A DNA stretch of 16,523 nt from an uncultured Gemella sp. (GTDB lineage Bacteria > Bacillota > Bacilli > Staphylococcales > Gemellaceae). Location of the stretch: contig CAMBPW010000014.1 in the NCBI GenBank assembly GCA_945869755.1, forward strand, positions 1 to 16,523, read 5' to 3'. Position 1 is the stretch's first letter. Every line of letters begins with the position of its first letter. This document shows, one piece after another, positions 12,499 to 16,523 of this stretch. Under the pieces are notes generated by a model. It made no database searches. It was not told the origin of the DNA and worked only from the letters and a program-made list of their open reading frames with translations. The translations under genes were made by a program, and so were the position numbers.

Positions 12499-15196
12499 AT
12501 CCTGAATTTCTAAGACCTGTAGCAATTCCATTAATAGTTGTATGAATTAATTTTTGTGTTTTTGAACTATTGTTATTATTTCTAGCTCTTTTAATTAATT
12601 CTATTTGAATATAGTTTAAAGTATTAAAATATGGCAATCTATTTTTCAAACTGTATTTCAAATATTCATTATCTTCCAATAAATCTTTATGATTTTGAAT
12701 TTTAAGAATTGTATATTTAGTTAATTTCCATTCTTCATAAATTATATTAAATATATTTTTAATATTATCATAATTTTCTAAATTAGCATATTCTTTTGCA
12801 ATAGTCATATCTGTTTTTGAAAGCACCATATCTACATTCGACAATAATGATTTAAAAAACGGCCATTCAATATACATTTTTTGTAATATACTCAAATTAT
12901 TATTATTTTCATTTATAAAATTATAAAATGCACTTCCAACTCCGTACCAACCAGGCAACATTACTCTATTTTGAGACCAAGAAAATACCCAAGGAATTGC
13001 TCTAAGACCACCAATTTCTGTAATAACTTTTCTAGCTGCTGGTCTTGAACCAATATTTAAACTTGATATTTCTTTTATAGGAGTAGCTGAAAAGAAATAA
13101 TTATAAAAATAATTATTATTAAATACTAACTCTCTATAAACATTATAACTATTAGAAACTATTTTATCCATTATTTCTTCATAATATTTTTCAGAAAAAT
13201 TATTTTCATTCGGACTAATTATTCTATCTACAGTTGCAGATATTAAAGTTTCTAAATTGTAATACGCAGAATCTTTATTTCCGTATTTAGTACCAATAAC
13301 TTCACCTTGCTCTGTTAATCTTAATTTATTATTTATACTTCCTAATGGCTGTGATTTTATAGCTTCATAACTAGGACCTCCGCCACGTCCTACAGTTCCA
13401 CCACGTCCATGGAAGAAAGTTATATTAATTCCAAAATTTTTACCTATATTTGATAATTCTCTTTGAGCTTTATAAAGTGTCCATCCGGAAGATAAATAAC
13501 CTCCGTCTTTATTACTATCTGAATATCCTAACATTATTTCTTGATAGTTATTATTTGAATTTATCCATGTTTTTACTGTGTTTAGCGTTAAATATTCTGT
13601 AATAACTTTTACAGAATTATCTAAGTCTTCTATAGTTTCAAATAAAGGAACTATATGTATTCTTGAATAGTTAGAATCTACTAATCCAACTTCTTTTAGC
13701 ATTACAGCTAATTCTAACAAATCAGATACACTCGTAGTATGAGAGATAATATTTTGCTTAATTATTTCTTCTCCCAGTAATTCTTTAAGGTGTTTTGCCA
13801 TTTTAAAAATTGATAATTCACTTTTTAACAATTCTGATTTCTCTTTATTTGTTGCCGATAATAATCGTGGTTCGTTGGTTAATTGATTAATAAGAATTTT
13901 ACATTTCTCTTCTTCATTTAAGTCACTGTAATTTTCAACCAAATTAGCTGATTTTAATAACTCTGCTATACACAATTCATGGATACTTGAATCTTGACGC
14001 ATATCAATACTAGCTAAATAAAACCCAAATATATCTACTGCTGTAATTAACTCTTCTAAATCTCCCTCAACTAAAACTTCTGCATTATTTTGTATAAGAG
14101 ATTTTTTTATTAACAATAAATCATTTTTAAATTCAGTTGCATTTTTATAATATTTATTAGAGTTTAAACTTTTATTTTCTAAAATATTAATTTTTGTATT
14201 TAATAATTTTAATTTAATTTCATACAATGCTTTTCTATAAAATTCTTTTTCTCTAAACTCGGAATTGTCAGTAGACTGTTCAGCAAAGTTTCTTAGTTCT
14301 TCTGTAACATTTATAAGAGATGTAGACATAGAATATGTTCTATAAAGTAAATTTATTTTTTCTTCATAATAATTTACTATAACTTCAAATTGTAATATTG
14401 CAGCTATTTTTAAAGTTTCTGCTGTTACATAAGGATTACCATCTCTATCGCCACCTATCCACATTCCCATAGTAATAGGTGTAATATTTTCTAAGTTAAT
14501 ACCTTTATCTTTAACTAAATTTTTATATTTTATAGTCAAGTTAGTTATAGCTTGTATTAATGAAGAATTGTAATATTCCATAACATTACTTATTTCATTT
14601 GTTACTTTCAATTTTTTTTCACGAATAATATCCGTGTACATAATAATTTCAACGTGTCTTTTTAATTCGTTATACCATTTATCTTTATTTATTAATCCTC
14701 TTTTAACATCTCTATGTTTTCTCAAAAGATTATGAATTTTATTGTTTATATCTAACATACTCTTTCTCTGCACTTGAGTAGGATGAGCCGTCAAAACAGG
14801 AACAATATTTATATTTTCTAATAATTCTTTTGCGTTATTTATTTTTGATACTTCTTCTATAGTAGTTGATAATTTACCTAAATATTGTTCATTAATATTA
14901 TTTTTATAATTAATTTCATAAGCTAAATCAACATCTTCAGAAATATTAATTAATAGAGGCAGTATTGAAAAAAATCTAGAAACTATTTCAATTTCTTCTT
15001 CTTTTAATGTACACACTTCTTTATGTAAATCTACATAATTTGAACTGTCAGCAAGTTTTTTTATTAATAATATTTTTTCAAATGTATCTGTTGATGTTAT
15101 TTTTTTAGTAGCTTCAATTAATAAATTAGTTAATATTTGAATTTCTTCATTTAGTATTTCTTTGTTTATACTACTCTCTAATTTTTTTATTGTCAA
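12497..15196 (-). CDS. ppc: Phosphoenolpyruvate carboxylase
   Basis: Ppc makes oxaloacetate from phosphoenolpyruvate and bicarbonate, an anaplerotic step. From the chosen start the protein is 899 residues, within the family range of about 880-930. Key blocks are VLTAHPTQVQR with the catalytic His at 138, GMWIGGDRDGNPYVT at 244-258, MLGYSDSNKDGGY near 555, FHGRGGTVGRGGGP at 595-608, GSRPAARK at 716-723 and the C-terminal NGIATGLRNSG. The start is TTG at 15196, because AGAGGTGA lies at 15202-15209 at proper distance. A longer in-frame TTG at 15244 lies inside the gyrA terminator-like hairpin and lacks a binding site. A possible extended -10 (TGTTATTAT) precedes it with no good -35. A TTG start suggests modest translation. 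No regulatory domain beyond the family fold is seen. Confidence 0.96.
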   Translation of the reverse strand: MTIKKLESSINKEILNEEIQILTNLLIEATKKITSTDTFEKILLIKKLADSSNYVDLHKEVCTLKEEEIEIVSRFFSILPLLINISEDVDLAYEINYKNNINEQYLGKLSTTIEEVSKINNAKELLENINIVPVLTAHPTQVQRKSMLDINNKIHNLLRKHRDVKRGLINKDKWYNELKRHVEIIMYTDIIREKKLKVTNEISNVMEYYNSSLIQAITNLTIKYKNLVKDKGINLENITPITMGMWIGGDRDGNPYVTAETLKIAAILQFEVIVNYYEEKINLLYRTYSMSTSLINVTEELRNFAEQSTDNSEFREKEFYRKALYEIKLKLLNTKINILENKSLNSNKYYKNATEFKNDLLLIKKSLIQNNAEVLVEGDLEELITAVDIFGFYLASIDMRQDSSIHELCIAELLKSANLVENYSDLNEEEKCKILINQLTNEPRLLSATNKEKSELLKSELSIFKMAKHLKELLGEEIIKQNIISHTTSVSDLLELAVMLKEVGLVDSNYSRIHIVPLFETIEDLDNSVKVITEYLTLNTVKTWINSNNNYQEIMLGYSDSNKDGGYLSSGWTLYKAQRELSNIGKNFGINITFFHGRGGTVGRGGGPSYEAIKSQPLGSINNKLRLTEQGEVIGTKYGNKDSAYYNLETLISATVDRIISPNENNFSEKYYEEIMDKIVSNSYNVYRELVFNNNYFYNYFFSATPIKEISSLNIGSRPAARKVITEIGGLRAIPWVFSWSQNRVMLPGWYGVGSAFYNFINENNNNLSILQKMYIEWPFFKSLLSNVDMVLSKTDMTIAKEYANLENYDNIKNIFNIIYEEWKLTKYTILKIQNHKDLLEDNEYLKYSLKNRLPYFNTLNYIQIELIKRARNNNNSSKTQKLIHTTINGIATGLRNSG

Positions 15197-15231
15197 AAAA
15201 ATCACCTCTTGACTAAACTTTTTATAATAAC

Positions 15232-15257
15232 ATACCACTCGCAAATACGAGTGGTAT
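15232..15257 (-). terminator. Hairpin between gyrA and ppc, possible weak terminator
   Basis: ATACCACTCG (15232-15241) and CGAGTGGTAT (15248-15257) form a perfect 10-bp stem with a six-base loop, seven bases after the gyrA stop. The minus-strand bases after it (GTTATTATAAAA) are not a proper T tract, so termination may be partial and some gyrA transcripts may reach ppc. On the plus strand no T tract follows either. Confidence 0.6.
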
Positions 15258-15264
15258 ATAAATA

Positions 15265-16523
15265 TTATTCTTCTTCGTATATTTCTTCTTTTTCAGCTAG
15301 TGTTACAGTTGCAACTTTTTGATTATCTACTAAATTAATTAATTTAACTCCAGTTGCTGTTCTTCCTAGTGTATTGATAATAGAAATATCAATTCTTATA
15401 ATAATTCCTTGATCAGTCATTATCATTAAATCTTCATTACCTGTAATAGATTTTACAGCAACAATTTTACCTGTTTTATTAGATATTTTTGCTACTCTAA
15501 TACCTTTTCCACCACGATTAGTAACTCTAAATTCTTCTTCTTTAGAAATCTTACCTATACCATTTTCTGTAACTGTTAATATTTTTTTATCTTGACTAAT
15601 TACTTGCATACCTATAACATAATCATTTAATGATAACGTTATACCTTTAACTCCTCGACTAACTCTACCCATTTGACGAACTTTTTCTTCATTTATTCGG
15701 ATAGCTTGTCCTCCAGCTGTAACAATCATTATATCATTATTTGTAGTTATTTTTTGAACATCAATTAAAGTATCGCCTTCGTCTAGTTTAAGTGCTATTT
15801 TACCTTTCTTCATTATACTTGCATAATCAGAAAGATTTGATTTTTTTATTACTCCATATTTCGTTGCGAAAACTAAACTTGTATTTTCTTCGTGTAAATC
15901 AGAAATAGCTATTATTGAATTTACTTTTTCTTCTTTTTCTATTTCTAATAGATTTATTATAGGAATACCTTTAGCTTGTCTACTCATTTGATTAATTTCA
16001 TAACCTTTAAGAGTATAAACTTTTCCTTTATCGGTGAAGAATAATATGTGATCGTGCGTAGAGCAGCTTAGCATATATTCAATATTATCCTCATCGTTTG
16101 TTGTCATTCCATTAACACCACGTCCACCACGTCCTTGTGATTTATATGTGCTAGCAGCTAATCTTTTAATATATTGATTGTAAGAAAGTGTTATAACAAT
16201 TTGTTCTTTTTCAATTAAATCTTCATTTTCTATTTCATCAATTTGCCCTTCTACAATAACACTTTTTCTCTTATCATTATATTTTTCTTTTATTTCTAAT
16301 AATTCATCTTTTATAATTTGAATTATTCTTTCTTCTTTAGATAAAATATCAATCAAGTCTTTTATTAATTCTACTAATTTATTGTATTCATCTTCAATTT
16401 TATCTCTTTCCAAACCAGTTAATCTTTGCAATCTCATATCTAAAATTGCTTGAGCTTGAACCTCTGATAAATTAAAGTTATCAATCAATCCATTTCTTGC
16501 TTCTTCAGCAGTTTGAGAAGAAC
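15265..16523 (-). CDS. gyrA: DNA gyrase subunit A, C-terminal part (cut by window edge)
   Basis: GyrA forms the DNA-cleaving and wrapping half of gyrase, which supercoils DNA with GyrB. Only the last 418 codons are in the window; the frame is open to the right edge and the active-site tyrosine region lies outside. The visible part starts in the coiled-coil/tower end (AEEARNGLIDNFNLSE, then QAQAILDMRLQRLTGLE) and continues through the C-terminal beta-pinwheel. The GyrA box, normally QRRGGRG-like, reads QGRGGRG at 16117-16137, which supports gyrase rather than topoisomerase IV ParC. Later blades carry STHDHILFFTDKGKVY, TATGVKLINL and similar repeats. The protein ends with a very short acidic tail (EKEEIYEEE), much shorter than the Staphylococcus tail. 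A hairpin separates it from ppc. Confidence 0.96.
   Translation of the reverse strand, partial: SSQTAEEARNGLIDNFNLSEVQAQAILDMRLQRLTGLERDKIEDEYNKLVELIKDLIDILSKEERIIQIIKDELLEIKEKYNDKRKSVIVEGQIDEIENEDLIEKEQIVITLSYNQYIKRLAASTYKSQGRGGRGVNGMTTNDEDNIEYMLSCSTHDHILFFTDKGKVYTLKGYEINQMSRQAKGIPIINLLEIEKEEKVNSIIAISDLHEENTSLVFATKYGVIKKSNLSDYASIMKKGKIALKLDEGDTLIDVQKITTNNDIMIVTAGGQAIRINEEKVRQMGRVSRGVKGITLSLNDYVIGMQVISQDKKILTVTENGIGKISKEEEFRVTNRGGKGIRVAKISNKTGKIVAVKSITGNEDLMIMTDQGIIIRIDISIINTLGRTATGVKLINLVDNQKVATVTLAEKEEIYEEE

Noticed and set aside
15197..15244. Longer ppc start (TTG at 15244)
   Set aside because: It begins inside the gyrA hairpin, has no ribosome binding site, and the correct-spaced AGAGGTGA serves TTG 15196.

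Overview
The window reads as a stretch of core chromosome from a very AT-rich Gram-positive bacterium of the Bacillota (class Bacilli). The evidence is A/T-dominated codon use, strong GGAGG-type ribosome binding sites, and gene orders shared with Bacillus and Staphylococcus (rpmE-tdk-prfA-prmC; cshB-nfo-zur; truB-ribF-rpsO). A Gemella-like organism fits the base composition and gene set, but that is inference and no rRNA is present to test it. No phage, insertion sequence, CRISPR array or obvious foreign island is visible. All genes lie on the minus strand except rpsP.

Layout from left to right. (1) 19-2549 holds the translation-termination operon tdk-prfA-prmC, read leftward; PrmC methylates the GGQ glutamine of the release factor encoded just before it. 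(2) 2588-2981 holds rpmE2 (zinc-free L31), with its own terminator and a near-consensus promoter whose -10 box sits inside a 21-bp palindrome. (3) 2982-3516 holds the divergent rpsP unit, with a long structured leader and its own terminator. (4) 3589-3754 holds a single tRNA-Arg(TCT) gene with a perfect-consensus promoter and a strong terminator. (5) 3771-8801 is a six-gene unit transcribed in the order cshB, nfo, zur, truB, ribF, rpsO. Gaps are 15 bases or fewer up to ribF, and rpsO has an additional internal promoter and a leader that can pair with its own ribosome binding site. (6) 8824-12453 holds a two-gene heterodimeric ABC exporter with its own promoter and terminator. (7) 12471-15196 holds ppc (phosphoenolpyruvate carboxylase). 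(8) 15265 to the right edge is the C-terminal part of gyrA, cut by the window end.

The most interesting thread is zinc and Fur-family regulation. The window encodes Zur, carries the Zn-independent L31 paralogue that Zur represses in Bacillus subtilis, has a Fur-family-like palindrome on the rpmE2 -10 box, and has a perfect 10-base half of the B. subtilis Zur box just upstream of the -35 of the operon containing zur. Other points are possible autoregulatory leaders on rpsO and rpsP, an asymmetric ABC exporter with one degenerate ATP site, and four gene pairs joined by the same one-base TAATG overlap. I found no wholly new system; most of the region is ordinary housekeeping sequence.
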